The notes beneath the pieces were generated by a model. It saw only the letters and a program-made list of their open reading frames with translations, was not told the DNA's origin and ran no database searches. From assembly GCA_963971425.1 (NCBI GenBank), contig OZ020519.1, forward strand, positions 5,410,028-5,474,027: 64,000 nucleotides of DNA, read 5' to 3'. The position numbers and the translations under genes were made by a program. Position 1 is the stretch's first letter. Every line of letters starts with the position of its first letter. Below, one piece after another: positions 12,399-29,277 of this stretch. This DNA is from Bryoerythrophyllum caledonicum. Taxonomy: Eukaryota > Streptophyta > Bryopsida > Pottiales > Pottiaceae.

Positions 12399-14057
12399 TT
12401 AGAAATTGCTCGCCATAGACTCGATGATCAGTTGATATCCGTCTGGAACAGGGCCCTCAGTCCGGATGGCCTCCGTCAGCTGCGGCACGTCCGTGTTGAT
12501 GTCGAGGAGGTTGGATAACAACAGAAGGAGATGGAAATCAGAGATCCGCTTCACATACGGCCTCGTCTTGTGTCGCTCCAAGTGCGACTTCAGAGCTTGA
12601 AGCGTTGCAGGCGGCTCCCGGTTCTCGATAGGAAACGTCGTTGTTAATGAACCCTAAAGTACACAAACATGAGCAAATTCACATTTAAAAACTAGAGTTA
12701 TTGGAGAAGATGCCCCCCTCTTTTTCATCAAAAATCAGTTCTCAAAAGGGAGAAAGGCGACTCATATTCATGAAACCTCATGCAGAACTGTTCTTCACTC
12801 TCACAGACGGCTAGAACTACTTTGGCTTGAGTTTTAACACCACCAAACTTAATTACTTGGAGGATTTTAGTTGAGAGTCCACCGAGCTCTTCTGTTAACC
12901 TAATGGCTACTTAGGGCAAACGAATAGCAGTATGGTAAACTTTAAAAAGCAAGTATCTTATTGAAACTATGCACGACTTTACAAATAACCCTAATGGAAA
13001 ATAAGAACTCCAAATCCAATAAGCAGATGCAAATCCAAATCGATAGACAAAGAGAAGCTCCAAATTCAATGCAATTCCACATTACCTCGTGGTCGAAGAT
13101 CTTCACCGGCACCAAGAAAAAGTCATTGTCGACATCGAACGTATCCTTCTGCAAGACAATGACCTCCTTCTTCATCCTCGTCACCTTGGGATCCAAGTCC
13201 GGCACGTTCTCCACAAACCACCCGTCCTTGAACAGCTTCACGCACTGATCACTGAGCTGGAACGCCTCAAAGTGCACATCCGCGCCGCCGTCCTCGTTCA
13301 CCTCCAGCTTCACCACCGCCGTGGCCCACTGCTGGAAGTCCGCCTCGGCGTGGAACTCCGCCGCCTGCCGCACCTCCGCGTTCGAAAGCGTGTAGCCCCG
13401 CCCGCCCTGGCTCACAGTCTGCGTAAAGATAAACCCGACCTTCTGCAACCCCAACCCCTGCGCGATCACATCCGCGCGCTTCTCCTCGTCCATGTCCCGC
13501 ATGAGGAGCAGCCCCTCGTCCGTGCCCTGCTGCGGCGGCTCGTAGATCACGTCCACGCTCACCGCTCCCGTGGCCTCATCCACGCGCCCGTACATGACCC
13601 CGCCGCGCTTCACCGCGAACGCGAGGCTCTCGTGCACGTAGCGCTGGAACGCGTTGGCCGTCTCGCGGTCGAACGACAGCGCGCTGCAGTGCGGCGTCTC
13701 CTGGCGCTCGATGCGCGTCTGGCGAGCAATCAGGTCGTCCATTGTCATCTTACGCCCGAACGCGCCGTGCGGCGTCACGGACACGTCGGATTTCACCTCG
13801 CGGTTCCCGCTGTAGAAGAGGAAGAGGAGCGACCCGTGGCTGATGCCCAGCGAGGCCAGGGAGGCGGCGGGCGATTGCATGTCGGAGAACGACGACGGGT
13901 CCTTGGAGAGCAGAAGCGCCTGGTTACGCGAGAGGCGCTGCGCGCTCACGGGCACGTTCAGCGACTCAGCGATGGCGGATTGCAAGTCCGCGACGGTCGC
14001 ATTAGCGGGGACGGTGACGCGCTCCAGCCCGTCACGGCTGCGCAGCCGGATCAACAT
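12399..14057 (-). CDS. NPL4: NPL4-like cofactor of CDC48 (ubiquitin-dependent segregase)
   Basis: Two exons on the minus strand, 14057-13086 and 12653-12399, give 408 residues, close to the plant family length. The protein begins MLIRLRSRDGLERVTV, a UBX-like domain over about residues 1-75. The NPL4/MPN-like core follows, including TMDDLIARQTRIERQ and HCSALSFDRETANAFQRY. Exon 2 encodes the conserved end, with YVKRISDFHLLLLL and GPVPDGYQLIIESMAS. NPL4 with UFD1 recruits polyubiquitylated substrates to the CDC48/p97 ATPase in cytosol, nucleus and at the ER. An in-frame ATG at 14108 would add 17 unconserved residues; 14057 matches the family start. Exon 1 is GC-rich with mostly G/C third positions. 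The single intron (12654-13085) contains a family A repeat right after the donor. Confidence 0.92.
12840..12966 (-). repeat. Family A intronic repeat (NPL4 intron)
   Basis: Contains the family signature AAGTATCTTATTGAAACT (minus orientation) plus GAGCTCTTCTGTTAACC, in the same order as the copy in UVR8 intron 8. Short and diverged. Confidence 0.45.
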
Positions 14058-16589
14058 CGTGACGACGCTCACACTCTCGATCTCGCTCTCTCTCCCTCTC
14101 CCTCTCATGAGAAGCTTGCAGACGCTTGCACAAGTTTGCCCTATAATGGTGAAGTGAAGAGGAGAGTGCCGGCCGCGTGTCTAACTTTTGTTTTGCTTTT
14201 GCTTTATTCTTACTTTTTTTTTTGCTTTTTTAAAACTTTTTTTTTGCTTTTGCTTACAGTTTACATTTTTAACGTGAGTTTTGGCAAGAGTTTCAGTTTC
14301 TGAAGGAGGTTGGTGTGAATAGAGTGTGGTTGCTTGTTCTTTCACTAATTTAAACGGTGGGCGGGAACTGTATATATTTACTATGTGAGGCTTATGTCTT
14401 GGGTATTTAGGGTTCTTCAATTGACGTATTTCATTTGGAGGTTATTTCAATATCAACCTTCTCATGCTCAAATACGATACCATACATGTGGAGTAATGTG
14501 GCCACGAGTGGAACCTTTTGATGTTCAAGGATTAGTGCCTATTGGATTGAGAGTTTTGGTAGCAGGAATTTGGCCCTTGAAAGAGAGTTTGGTTCAAACA
14601 AGAATAGAAATCCAAAAATTTGTTGGGGGGGAAAAATCATTTATTTCTATATATATATAGATATATACTAGTAGATTTCCATCGTCCTCAATTGGCTAAG
14701 AACAATCTCCAATTAAGTAAACATATGTAAATGCAAAAATCAAATATATCTATTATGTACCAGTTGTGTGCTTTATATACCCGTCAATAACTTCATATGC
14801 ACGTTATGTATTTCAGATACTTGTCATTTACTTTATATACGCAATGTAGTATATCCTATAGTTTCAGCCTGTAAAAATCATAATTTTAAAGACATCTATG
14901 TAGCAATTATTTCATCAATATTTGATTCATAGTAGTATTTTAAAATTCACTAATTTTTCTACTTCAAGCCAAATTCTAGTGGAAGGGTATATTTGAAGGA
15001 TTCCTCCAAAAGGCACGTTCAATCATAAGGGCACATCCAAAGGACAAAGTGAATCCTCCAAAAGGCATTGTTCCATAGGGTATCTTTGAGGTTTCACTTG
15101 AGTATTTCATCTATCACTTATCTTGTCTCATTTTTATAATAATAGAGACTACCATAGGTGAACCTCTAGTTTGGCATTTATTAATTAGAAAAATGCATGC
15201 CAAATTAAATGGAAAATTATTTAATGAAAATGCCAAAATTGAAGAAACTATATAAAAACAAATTCTGTCACATAGAGAGACATCAAAGAGAAGTGGGCTT
15301 GGAAAGCCTTCATCATTTGATGTACTTGCATGCAGGCTTTGGTTTGGAACCCTTGGTCTTGGATTCAACTTCCGTGGTTGCCAAATGTGCTAAATAAAGT
15401 AATATGTGATTTCTACCCAAGAATTACTTCATTGTTATTTTAGATGCCGAACGATCTTTTCTCACTTTGATTCATTATTTGGCATGGAGGTGCCAAACTA
15501 GAGATCAAGGACAGGGGATCTAAACCTCCTAGATCCCTTGTCGTCCCCGACAAGTAGAAGGCAATTTCTAGTTAACCCTTTAGTGCCGAGCATGACAGAG
15601 GATACCTAGGAGGTTCTATGACTATGATAGCTTATGCAAATCATCATGTACACAGTGAATACATATCACGACAACACTAATTCATTGAAATCACTTCTGT
15701 AGGGACTGTAGCGGTCAGATTTGGCATTTGAGAGTTGCATGTAATTCCAAATTTCAAGGCGTAGCTCCGTTCTGAAATGGATAAAGTCCACAAGTAGAAG
15801 GATTCACAAATATTCTCCCAAAATAGTGCCTAGAGACCCTGTTTGGGCATTCTTGGCATTAAAAGGTTAAATAAATGCATGTAAATTCAAAAAACAAATG
15901 TACTTGACATAGATCCATTATGTACTTCATATATGCCCATTATTTACTTTCAATATCCATTATATGCTTCATATACATGTTATTTACTTTATTTATTGTT
16001 AAGTGGAAAAATAAGATTTACGAAATCAAATAGTAATTTTTATTTTTGACCACTGGTTGAGTTTAGGGTCACCAGTGGATGAACTTGACTAAATGGATGA
16101 ATATCCATCCTGGTCAATTTTCATCCAATAGATGAATGGATGAAGCTAGAGATCCAATAGATGGATGTATGTCTTTATGGTGTTGAATCATAGATGAATC
16201 CAATAGATGGATGTGATGCAACACCTTTTCTGCTGGTGCATCTCCATGGTCAACATGTCATACACAACTGGTGGCTGAACTGTACTTGCATGAATAACTA
16301 CAGTAAATGTACGATTAGGAGCAAAGTGGCGACCCTACTTTCCATACAGGATCCACAATATCTGCGCGGAATTCGTGATGAACAAAAAGCCGCCTTGTGT
16401 CTTTTGTGAAGCAAGCTGACATAATTCTCCTCTCCTCATTGATCTAGTTTGCAGGGAATTGCCTCCATCACCCTAATGCCTAGTCTCACAGTCTCACTCC
16501 CTTCCCATGCACAAGCACTTACTCTTTAGCACTGCTCTTGATAGTATACATGCATACAACTCTTGATAGAATACAGAAACGCGATTGCC
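14058..16589. other. NPL4 promoter side and gene-free repeats
   Basis: The stretch next to NPL4 is its likely 5' UTR and promoter, with CT-rich DNA at 14080-14106 and T-rich runs at 14210-14260. Beyond 14400 the DNA is AT-rich. A frame at 14385-14660 is open but matches nothing I know. At 14990-15070 there are two copies of a GGATTCCTCCAAAAGGCA-like motif, and ATGGATG-type repeats lie at 16070-16215. Confidence 0.4.
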
Positions 16590-17335
16590 AAGCTCATGCA
16601 CCTGTAAGTCGTGACCAGTCTCTCCACTTTCGCTCATCAATTCATGAACTCTGACACCTGCACCTCACCTCCAACACTCACCAAACCTTACGGCTATTGC
16701 TTAGTGCACTGCACGTCTAGCACTCACAATAGCATCGGTGTAGATAACCTTGTAGTTGATTGTCCACTTTTGACATGAGCGCATAGAACTTATTCTCTCC
16801 ACATATATTTCGACCCATATGCAACACAATCGATCGCACAAACTGTGTGCACTTGTAAGTTGTAACCAAGTTCATAAATGCACACCACGATCATAGTGTC
16901 AAGTCGTCACATCCACCACTCACTATAGCATCGGTACTCATAACCTTGCGGTTGATTGTCCACCGTTGGCATGAACGCATAGTACTTTATTCTCTCCGCA
17001 TATATCTCTACTTGTATGTAATACAACCAATTACATCAACTGCGTGCACCTGTAAGTCGTAACCAAATTCATAAGTGCACACCACAATCATAGTGCCGAG
17101 TCTTGACATCCACCACTCACGAGTCACTATACCTTACGGCTATCGCTTAGTACACTTCACCTATAGCACTCACTATAGCATCGGTGCACAAAACCTTGCA
17201 GCTGATTGTCCATCGTTGGCATGAACGCATAGTACCTTATTTTCTCCACAAATATCTCCACCTGTATTTTACACAATTGATTACACCAATTGTGTGCACC
17301 TGTAAGTTGTAACCAAGGTCTCCACTTCTCATTTT
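16590..17335. repeat. Tandem repeat block, units about 195-250 bp
   Basis: TAGCATCGGT followed by ACCTTG and GATTGTCCA recurs at 16731, 16926 and 17175. Each is followed in order by TGAACGCATAGTAC, TTATTCTCTCC and CACCTGTAAGT. A partial unit near 16595 starts the block. Units differ by substitutions and short indels. Non-coding. Confidence 0.7.
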
Positions 17336-17397
17336 GGATTGTGGACCATGACAAATACACTTTACTTGTATTACTCAATGCACATCACGTCTATCAC

Positions 17398-17575
17398 TAT
17401 CAGTATGTGGCGATTCCTGTCCATGAGATTTCAATATGTGGCAATTCATGTCCACAAGATCTCACTCACGATAGGAACATGAGATTTCAGTATATGGCAA
17501 TTCATGTCCATGAGATCTCACTTCATGTAGTACATGAGATTTTAGTATGTGGCGATTCCTATCCATGAAATTTCA
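17398..17575. repeat. Short tandem repeat, ~30-60 bp units
   Basis: The motif AGTATGTGGCGATTCCTGTC followed by CATGAGAT recurs four times with small changes (17400, 17432, 17488 and 17541). Spacings are unequal. Non-coding. Confidence 0.65.
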
Positions 17576-18419
17576 CTCCTCACAGTACCAACATTGTGCA
17601 ATCATACAAAGATCGGTTTTGACCTCCTTGCAACTGCGGCTCCTACTATTCTAAGAGTGATTGACAACCTCCTACTTCACAGGCAAAACCAACATGGACC
17701 ACATCAACACCAATGGCAAACAAATGAGGGAACATGTTCAAATATGTTGTAGTCTTGAGAGTTGCTTGGTAGCTATTCACGTGAAGCTTAAAGTTTCGTG
17801 AAGTAACGCTTTGGCTTCTCTATGTGTATTGATGAGAATCACTTACACGTCCACCTTAGATTTGGATTTAAGTATTATTTTGTGACAACGATAACAAGTA
17901 TTTGCCATGCTGCAGACACCTCACATGCGATCACTAAAAAACTTTGTGTATGTTTGGTGTCCATGGGTGCAGGTGAGGCTTAGCATCCTCAAAATATTGC
18001 TTAATGAGTTTTCTTCACCCTACTTTACCATTATTCGTTTATGAGATATATGTCGCCTGATGCTCTCTCTGAAGACAAGACATCCATGTTGTATTCATAT
18101 GATGTTGATACTAGGGCGTGGGCGTTATTGTCGGGGCACGAACGTCCCCGGCCATGGCGTGGACATTATCGTCATCTTCGACATATATGATGAGCATAAA
18201 TTTTTTAAATATATGTGCCTCAATATTTGTGATAACCAAAACTATAATATTAAAAACTTTCATTTCTTAGTACAACAATGCAAATGACAATACTCGTAAA
18301 GGGACTGACATTTTCATTGGTTATCGAAGACATTGCCTCCTTTTTGCTGTAGATCTTTCTTTGAATCACTACAATTCTCTTTAATTCTTGAAGACCTACA
18401 AAGCTACCATTGGTGATCG

Positions 18420-21400
18420 TCAAATATTCAAACGGCTTGACCTGCGCGTTTGTTTGCTAGATGGGCCAACAGAATTTGTATCTTGCATGCCAACGTCATC
18501 ATCAAATGGTGACTCACCGTTGGTGTCTTCATCGTTGCCACCTTCATTTTTGGCATTTCAATTTTTGCAATTGTTATTGTCTGTGCTTCGATAGCCCTCC
18601 AAGGTTTTCCCATGGTTCGCGCGTTTTAGCCTCTTCAATCGTTGTGTTGTAGGGTCTTCCGCGTTGGAATTTATAAGGGGACCGGTGGTAGGGCGAGTAG
18701 TATGGGGAACAACAAACGCCGGCGTCCACGAATTGAGTCCCGAAACAAATGTGCTCAAGAGCGGTTGCACCATGACATTTGGGTCTCTCTCTCGTATTCC
18801 GAGGAACGTATGTTTAGCGTGTCTAGAAAATGACGCTTTGCCGTTGTTTCTTCCGCCACGGCCTTCATTCCTGCCACAGCCTTTGGTCTCTCACGACCTG
18901 CAATTTTTCCACGGCCGCGTTGATATTGACCCATAGTAGGTCTAGGGACCGTCGGGGGTCTACCACTAGTACTAGCATTAGTGGAATTTGGATTTGGGTC
19001 TTCAACATTCTCCACTGAGGCAAACCCCTCTTGGAAACTTCTTTGTCTGGCATTCAAAGTTGCAAGAGAAGTAGGATTTTGGGCACGTGGCGTTGGTGTG
19101 GTCTAGCCTAGAACATCACTACGCACCGTATTTGGTGTGGATTCTTGGTCGAGGTCGTCCACAAATGCAAAAACATTGTTGGGGTCTTGATAGTCAAGGT
19201 CAAAACACCTTGGTACAATCCCTTCAACTGTGGAGATAGGTTCAATTGTGCTTGTGTTTGGAACGCCTCAGTTGTTTAGGCCTTGAAGGAGTGTGTTGCT
19301 ACGGATTGATGCATCCATTCCCTTGGGCCTCCCATTTCCTTTGTGGTCATACATAGATCCTTTACAATTTGGAGTTGTCATGTTCTCCACGTTTCTACCG
19401 CCTCCATAGTTGTGGGCATCTCCATTTCCACCACTGTTTCCCGAAGAAAGATTGTTATCGTTGTCGTTGTTGAACATGGGGATTTCACTATCATCTCGGT
19501 TAACTGCGTTCAAAATATTGCTCTCTGAAGAAGAAAACACAGGATGTTATACAGTGACGTCCGCGTTTCTGAGGCAATGGAATTCAAGTACAATCTGTTG
19601 GCCAAGGGTCCAAAGCACCTTTACCTTGGTTGTCTAAACCATCATCATCTCTATAGTAATTTCTCGTTTCCTCAAGGTGATCGGCACCCTCCTTCCAAAG
19701 ACCTGGATTAGGGGAATATTCTCGAGGTACCCGGTTTGCTTCCGTACCACCTCCTCCTTGTCTTGTGCTCAAATTGCATCAAATTCACAGTTGCGTTCTC
19801 CAATTGGGACAGGGCTCAAAGCATCCAGGTCGGAATCCCCATAGAGGATATTTACGTCATACCAACTAATTGGATCGGACATTGATCTTTCACGCAGGAC
19901 ATGGCTATTGGTATAAATATACACCAATGATTCTGCCTTTTCAACAGCTAACTGATTTTGGCTCTTGTTGTGCACAAAGAAATACATACTTGAGTTCCTT
20001 TCATAGGAGCTAGCCGAACAAGTGAGCGCTAGAATACGAACAACAATTTCGGAGAGTGTACAATGCACGACCTTGAGCCACCACTGGTGGGGAGCCATCT
20101 TTGCCTCTCGCAAGTTAGGCGTCAAATCTAGGCTATAAGGTCCAGTGCCCTCATCATATTCCATTAATTCTTGTAAAATATCGTCAAAACGCACACCCAC
20201 TACATTGTTTATAAGGTCGATGACCCAATACAATGCCCATATAGCAACTCCATCTCCCTTTAGTGCCACATGCTTCTTCACATACAAATTCAAAAAGGCC
20301 TCATTGTAGTAAACATTAGAGAAAATCATTTGCCACCTTGATTCAAAAGAATTCTCTAGGACCGTCGCTATGTCATTCTATAGGCTAAAAGATTGTTCTC
20401 TCACAGAAAACACATGCTTTCAAAGATTGTGCATTACGAGTCAGGTTTGATCCATTGCTAATTCTTGGCCATCAAAGACACACAACGCCCTCAAGACATC
20501 TTGGGTCATGTGGACGTAATTCTGACATCGTTGCCAACACGCCACGTCCACAATGGTTATCACCGCGTTCCACGAAGCAATAGCCGCCTGCTCGTTGTTT
20601 TGTCTACTTTGTAGGGTAGCAAAGTAATTTATAACACGTGGATGGTCTTAAATCAGCCGCTACAACACTACCTTGAGTTCAATTATTTCGTCTAACATGA
20701 GGAAATTACAAGCAAATCTATTTTTTGTAGGCACTATGAGCTACAAGTTTGGACTCCACTTGCAAAACACCGACATCGATGCATAATGGTTCTCTATGTA
20801 TTGGCATGATCTTTTTGATCACTCAATGAAATCTTTGAATTCTTGGACTTTGGCCCTATTTTCCAACAAAACATGTGCCATGCATCCTTGCTTGAAAATC
20901 CTTGCTTCAATGCTCCAAGCATGTTTGCCGCATTATGAGTACAAACTTGCGTCACATACTTGGGACCTACTTTGTCAATGAATACTTTCACTTGGTTTGC
21001 GATGTAGCGCATGGATTTTTTTTCTTCACTAGTGTCAATGCTCCCCAAGAATACATCGTCCGCGAGGCGTGACATCATTACATTCATGAGGGGCCTCCGA
21101 TTGACATCATCCCAACCATCAGTGCATATTGTAACCCCATAATTCTCAACCGCAAAACCAATTTTGGCTTTGATCTCCTTTTCAATTTGCATCCTCTTTG
21201 GGGCAATGAATTTAGTCCTCTATTGGTGATAAAAAATGGATTGTATTCAAACTTTGCCACGGATGTTGCTCTCACCGCCTCATTGAAGGCAAGATGCCTC
21301 ACCACGTTGAATGACACTTTCACCGTATAAAAGAAAGATGCCCACTTCTTGTCCTACTCCTTCCTCTTCGCAATGCAAAAAACATCTTCCATTTGTCTTT

Positions 21401-21700
21401 CATGCATGGACCCAGAACTCGTAAAGTTTGATGCAACTATACCACCAAACTAATGTGACGGGTCATTCCCTACAGAAAGGTTAGCCCCTCCTTCTGGATT
21501 CTAGCTCGCCACTACCCCCATCTCTCCATTTTGTGCAACGGATTGCTTTCATGTATCGAAAGATGTTGCTCTGGATGGACCTCCTAGAATTGAATCCTCT
21601 ACACCCATCCCCTCGAGTGTCATTCGTTGCGGAACGTGTCTTCCGCAATTACAAAATCTCTTCCTCACCAACCAAGGTAGGTTAGGACAAAGGGTCTTCA
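18420..21700 (-). pseudogene. hAT-superfamily transposase relic (DUF659 plus C-terminal dimerisation domain)
   Basis: Pieces of one protein lie in order on the minus strand, separated by stops and frame changes. 21192-20794 is a DUF659-like core with GVTICTDGWDDVNRRPLMNV, followed by the CTHNAANMLGA region. 20329-19769 is a hATC-like dimerisation region with LALTCSASSYERNSS and ESLVYIYTNSHVL. After it come a Gly/Asn-rich tail and an end DDDVGMQDTNSVGPSS, with a stop at 18420-18422. A stretch to ~21700 with GGPSRATSF and HERQMEDVF probably precedes the core. No zinc-finger domain could be read, and I could not pair terminal repeats or an 8-bp target duplication. Confidence 0.75.
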
Positions 21701-22429
21701 GTATGTAAGGGCCGAATTTATAGTACACAAATGCTCAATTTTTTTTAGGCAAAAGTGGCTGAGCAGAAAATACATGACACTTTTTGCCTGTTGTCAGAAA
21801 AGTTGTACCACGCCTCCCATGCAACAGTCTGCCTCCGTTGACTTCCCATTTCACTCACGTATGAATGCAAATGTCTTCCAACTTCTTCTTCTTTGATAAC
21901 AAAAACGGATAAGCTTCTACAAGATCCAGTAATGGTAATAATGAGTAGCGTTAGTCTACCACTTAAATTGATTATTACATCACCTCAATGGCAATACATG
22001 GCCACATGCCACCCAATTAGACTGATAAAGAATAGAGACCAATGTGATAGACGTGGAGAATGTTGGCCCTTCCACCCGCTTTTATATGGTGTGGTCGGAG
22101 GGGCGTAGATGTACATGCACGGGCGGGGACATCAAAGGGCGGAAAAGTCACTAAAGTGGGCGGGGACGTAGGGTGGAGATTTTACCCATTGAAGGGAGTC
22201 TCTTTAATAACGCTTGCAAAGCTTGGGAATGGCCTTGCCAAGGCTATTCCTTTCTCCCAAAGATTGGAGGAGCCATTAATGGCAACTGATTATTATTTAT
22301 AGGTCCGAAAAGATCTTGAGATTTTCCATTAATGACAACGATTTTGTCTTTGCCAACATGTGGGAAGAAACTCTATATTTGAGGTTTGACTTTGGAGGTT
22401 GTACTCCCGAGTCCCTTCCCCCGATTTGA
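21701..22429. other. Region beyond the hAT relic
   Basis: Possibly the element's outer non-coding part. GGGCGGGGAC motifs recur near 22114 and 22160. No gene recognised. Confidence 0.3.
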
Positions 22430-23064
22430 ATTTGATTATTTTGTTCTTGCCCACCACCACTTCCTCCTTCCCTCTACCTCCAAACTTTGATCAGACACCA
22501 CTTTCCCCTTTCATTCTATCTCCGTACTATGCTCATTTATAAAATTGTCTTTCATTTCCATTCCTTACATCCTCCAACCCCCATTAGATTTGATTATTTT
22601 ATTGTCTCCTACTAACACTTCTCCCTTCATTCTATCTTCATACTATGCTTATTTAAATATTTATCTTTCATTCCCATTACTTACTCCCTTCCCTCCCCCA
22701 TTAGATTGAAGGGTATCACCTTAAACAAAAAGTATACATGGGTATCACTTTTCACAAAAAATATATTTTCCCAAAAATTTGGACACCCTCCATACCGTAC
22801 CCCAAGGTCTAGTTCAATAGTCTTGTACCAAAGTAATTGTTTTTTCCTTGCACAATAGTTCGGACAAAATGGGTATCACCTAGATATGACACAAGTATCA
22901 CATAGATATTACATGAGTATGACCTTGGCATCACATGGTATCACTTTAGACAAAAAATATATATTTTTCAATAAATTTGGATATCCTCCATACCGCACCT
23001 CGACGTGTAGTTCAATAGTCATGTGTCGAAGTAATTATATTTTCCTCGCACGGTGGTTTGGACA
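22430..23064. repeat. Two adjacent tandem duplications
   Basis: About 22440-22710 holds two units that share TTCATTCTATCT, ACTATGCT and CCCCCATTAGATT. About 22735-23063 holds two units of ~200 bp sharing GGTATCAC, CCTCCATACCG and TAGTTCAATAGTC. Diverged, non-coding. Confidence 0.6.
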
Positions 23065-24198
23065 CAATGGTTGGTTTGGAGTTGGAAACAAGGCATGCAC
23101 GGATTGGACAAGAACCAGTTTTCTCTCGACATTGGTTGGAAAAGAGATCCAGCGAAGATTGTGAAGGTGTGCTAGAATTTGATCAATAGTAGGGTGAAAT
23201 GATGTACTAGACAACGCATTTTTTTCTACGGCTGCTTCACATCCAAGAGGTTGGAAGTGGAACCTCGACGGAAAATTGATCACGGAAGAGAACGGGAATC
23301 TCAAAGAGGACGATGTCCTGTAACCTCACCCAACAGAACTCATTGCAGTTATCCGAATCAGAGTGGAGGGAAACTTTCCAAACCGAATTAGTGGACTTCA
23401 TGCATGAACAACATAGTTCGGCCACACGCAAAGCTCTTGAAGTACTTAGACAACCACAAGTGTTGAGGGTCGTACTAGCGGAAGGTTGCCAACGAGAAAA
23501 ACTCAATCATCGTCTTGGAGACTTGTTTTGGATATCAACGAAGACATTCTCGCTGAAGGAGGGACACACGACAACGAGGCAGGCCCAAACGGTGCTACAA
23601 ATAGCCGAATGGAAATTGGGTAGACTGGATGTAGATAACGCGGCTAATACTATAGCACTTTGCATTATAGAGGCTTGTACTTTCTTTTCCAGATTTGTAT
23701 GACCTAGAGAGAGGACATCAATATTTGGACATGCAAGTGTAATTTTTAATTTTGATTTCCGTACCACATGTTTAACATTAAATACATGTTAGTTTTGGTG
23801 GAATAAGTCAACAATAAAATGAATCCTTTGTGAAGATGTTCAATTTTTTATCATGAATGAAATAACACATTTGCAAACTTCCCAAAGCCGCACGGAAGGC
23901 CTCGTCGTCAAAGGGCTAATGGTTAAACCTCTAAGGACAAAAGGCTTACAGGTGATCACTTGTGGAGAAATTTGCAAATTGGTAGACCTATAATTCATCT
24001 CTATTTGATCCATGGCCTAATTTAGGTTCACTGAATCCTTACGCTTCCAACGAATGCAATAAGGACGTGCACAGGAGTCTGACAGGCGAACAACAATGAT
24101 ATTTACAGCAACTAGTCACTATGAAATGTACCCACTCTATAAATGATGTAATGATAAGTCACAATGAAAGTCGGAGATAGAGACTAGGAATGAGAGCT
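23065..24198. other. Unassigned, one modest open frame
   Basis: A 129-codon frame at 23313-23702 (+) and overlapping open frames on the minus strand match nothing I recognise. Both strands are open here, so either may be chance. No promoter or splice context supports a gene. Confidence 0.3.
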
Positions 24199-24635
24199 CA
24201 CATTCCCAGTCATCTCCAATCCCTATCTCCGAACCCTAAACCTAAACCTACACCGAAACCCTAAATGAAGACCCCGTCTTCCATGCAATTCAGTTCAGGC
24301 ATTATCAACCAATCTCGAGCTCACCGACATAGTTGTCACACTTGAAGGTTCCAAACTTAAAACACACAAGCCCACATTCCCAATCATCCCCAACCCCTAT
24401 CTCCAAACCCAAAACCTAAACCAACACCGAAACCCTAAATGAAGACCCCATCTTCCATGCAACTCAGTTCAGGCACTATCAACCAACCTCGAGCTCACCG
24501 ACATGTCCTCAATCTTACAACACACACCAGACCACATTCGCAATCACCCTAAAATCCTACATCCAAACCCTAAACCTAAACCTACAACCCTACACCTGAA
24601 CCCTAAATGAAGACCATGCAACGAAGAGCGTTCAA
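24199..24635 (+). repeat. Tandem repeat with telomere-like CCCTAAA motifs
   Basis: Units begin at 24199, 24373 and 24533 (periods 174 and 160) with CACATTCCCAGTCATC-like sequence. They continue with CCCTAAACCTAAACCTACA-type runs, then AAATGAAGAC and CATGCAA. The CCCTAAA motif resembles plant telomere repeats/teloboxes but is embedded in a longer unit. The block ends about 950 bp upstream of the transaldolase start. Confidence 0.75.
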
Positions 24636-25582
24636 TTCAGCCACGATCGCCAGACGACCTCAACTACATGCAGCTCCTCAATCCACACCATTTGTCCGAA
24701 GCAGAAAGACCAACCCCACAAGGAGAATGTTTCACCAAGGATCATCCGCCAACGCGACTGAGAGCGCCTTCCGCAGAAACACCCTCGCACTATGGAAATT
24801 GGCATCATGTGAAAGCCAACTAGGTTTACCCGAGAAAAGGTGCCCTGCAATCGATGCCGCTGCGAAGCCAACGCCGCGGCGGCGTGGCCCGCGTTTCTAT
24901 TCGTAGCCACCTTGACACTATCCAAGAGCCGGATTTGTGCTCATGACCTGGATATCATCACAATATCAGCTACAGAGAGAGCCAGTTCCAGTGTGAGCGC
25001 GGCGACTACAGTTGGCCAGTCTTCTGTCTGGGTCCATAAGTAGTAGTAGTTCCGCAATCGCATCCTCTCTCACTCTTCATCATCCCGATCGCATCATCGT
25101 CTTCAGGCAACTCAAGTTCAGGTTCGTTTCTAGTTGTTTGGCCGGGGTTGAGCTTTTGTAGATGAAAGTTTGGCGTTGTTTGGGGACACATGTTGTTGGT
25201 ACGGCGCGGAAGTTGGTGTTTGGGAAGATTGGGAGTAGCTACGAAGTTGTTCGGACAGGTTTTGATTCTAGAACGTGCTCTTGTGTTGGTTGGAAGTTGT
25301 TGGCGATCAGTGACTTGGTTTGACGAATCCGCCGATGAGCGTGCGTTTCTAAATTTGGTTGTTTGGGCGGCTTTGGTGCTTTGGTTTCATCAACAGCACT
25401 CTCCATTAGCTGTAGGAATGCGATCAGTGTGAACCAGAGCACCACATCCTGAACCCACCTCACCTATGTTGTGATATTTGAGAGAGACGTGGGGTCAAAT
25501 TTGCCGTCTCTCTTTGTGGGGTCGAGAACAACATTTCTGCTACCTCTGAGTTACCAGCCATTACTCTTGCAGCCCCCGAGAC
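24636..25582. other. Transaldolase upstream region
   Basis: Probable promoter and 5' UTR of the transaldolase gene. A 99-codon frame at 24607-24906 begins inside the tandem repeat and has no recognisable domain, so it is not called a gene. Confidence 0.35.

Positions 25583-29277
<3,695 letters not shown>

Noticed and set aside
13089..14303. 404-codon frame on the plus strand opposite NPL4
   Set aside because: It is the antisense shadow of a GC-rich NPL4 exon; composition is Arg/His/Leu-rich and no domain is seen.
17398..17575. CRISPR-like direct repeats
   Set aside because: Repeats and spacers are irregular, the genome is a plant nucleus, and no cas genes exist; these are decayed tandem repeats.
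23237..23767. Open frames on both strands near 23.5 kb as a gene
   Set aside because: Both strands are open, neither resembles a known family, and there are no supporting splice sites.
24607..24906. 99-codon frame upstream of transaldolase
   Set aside because: Starts inside a tandem repeat, has no family resemblance and no splice or promoter support.
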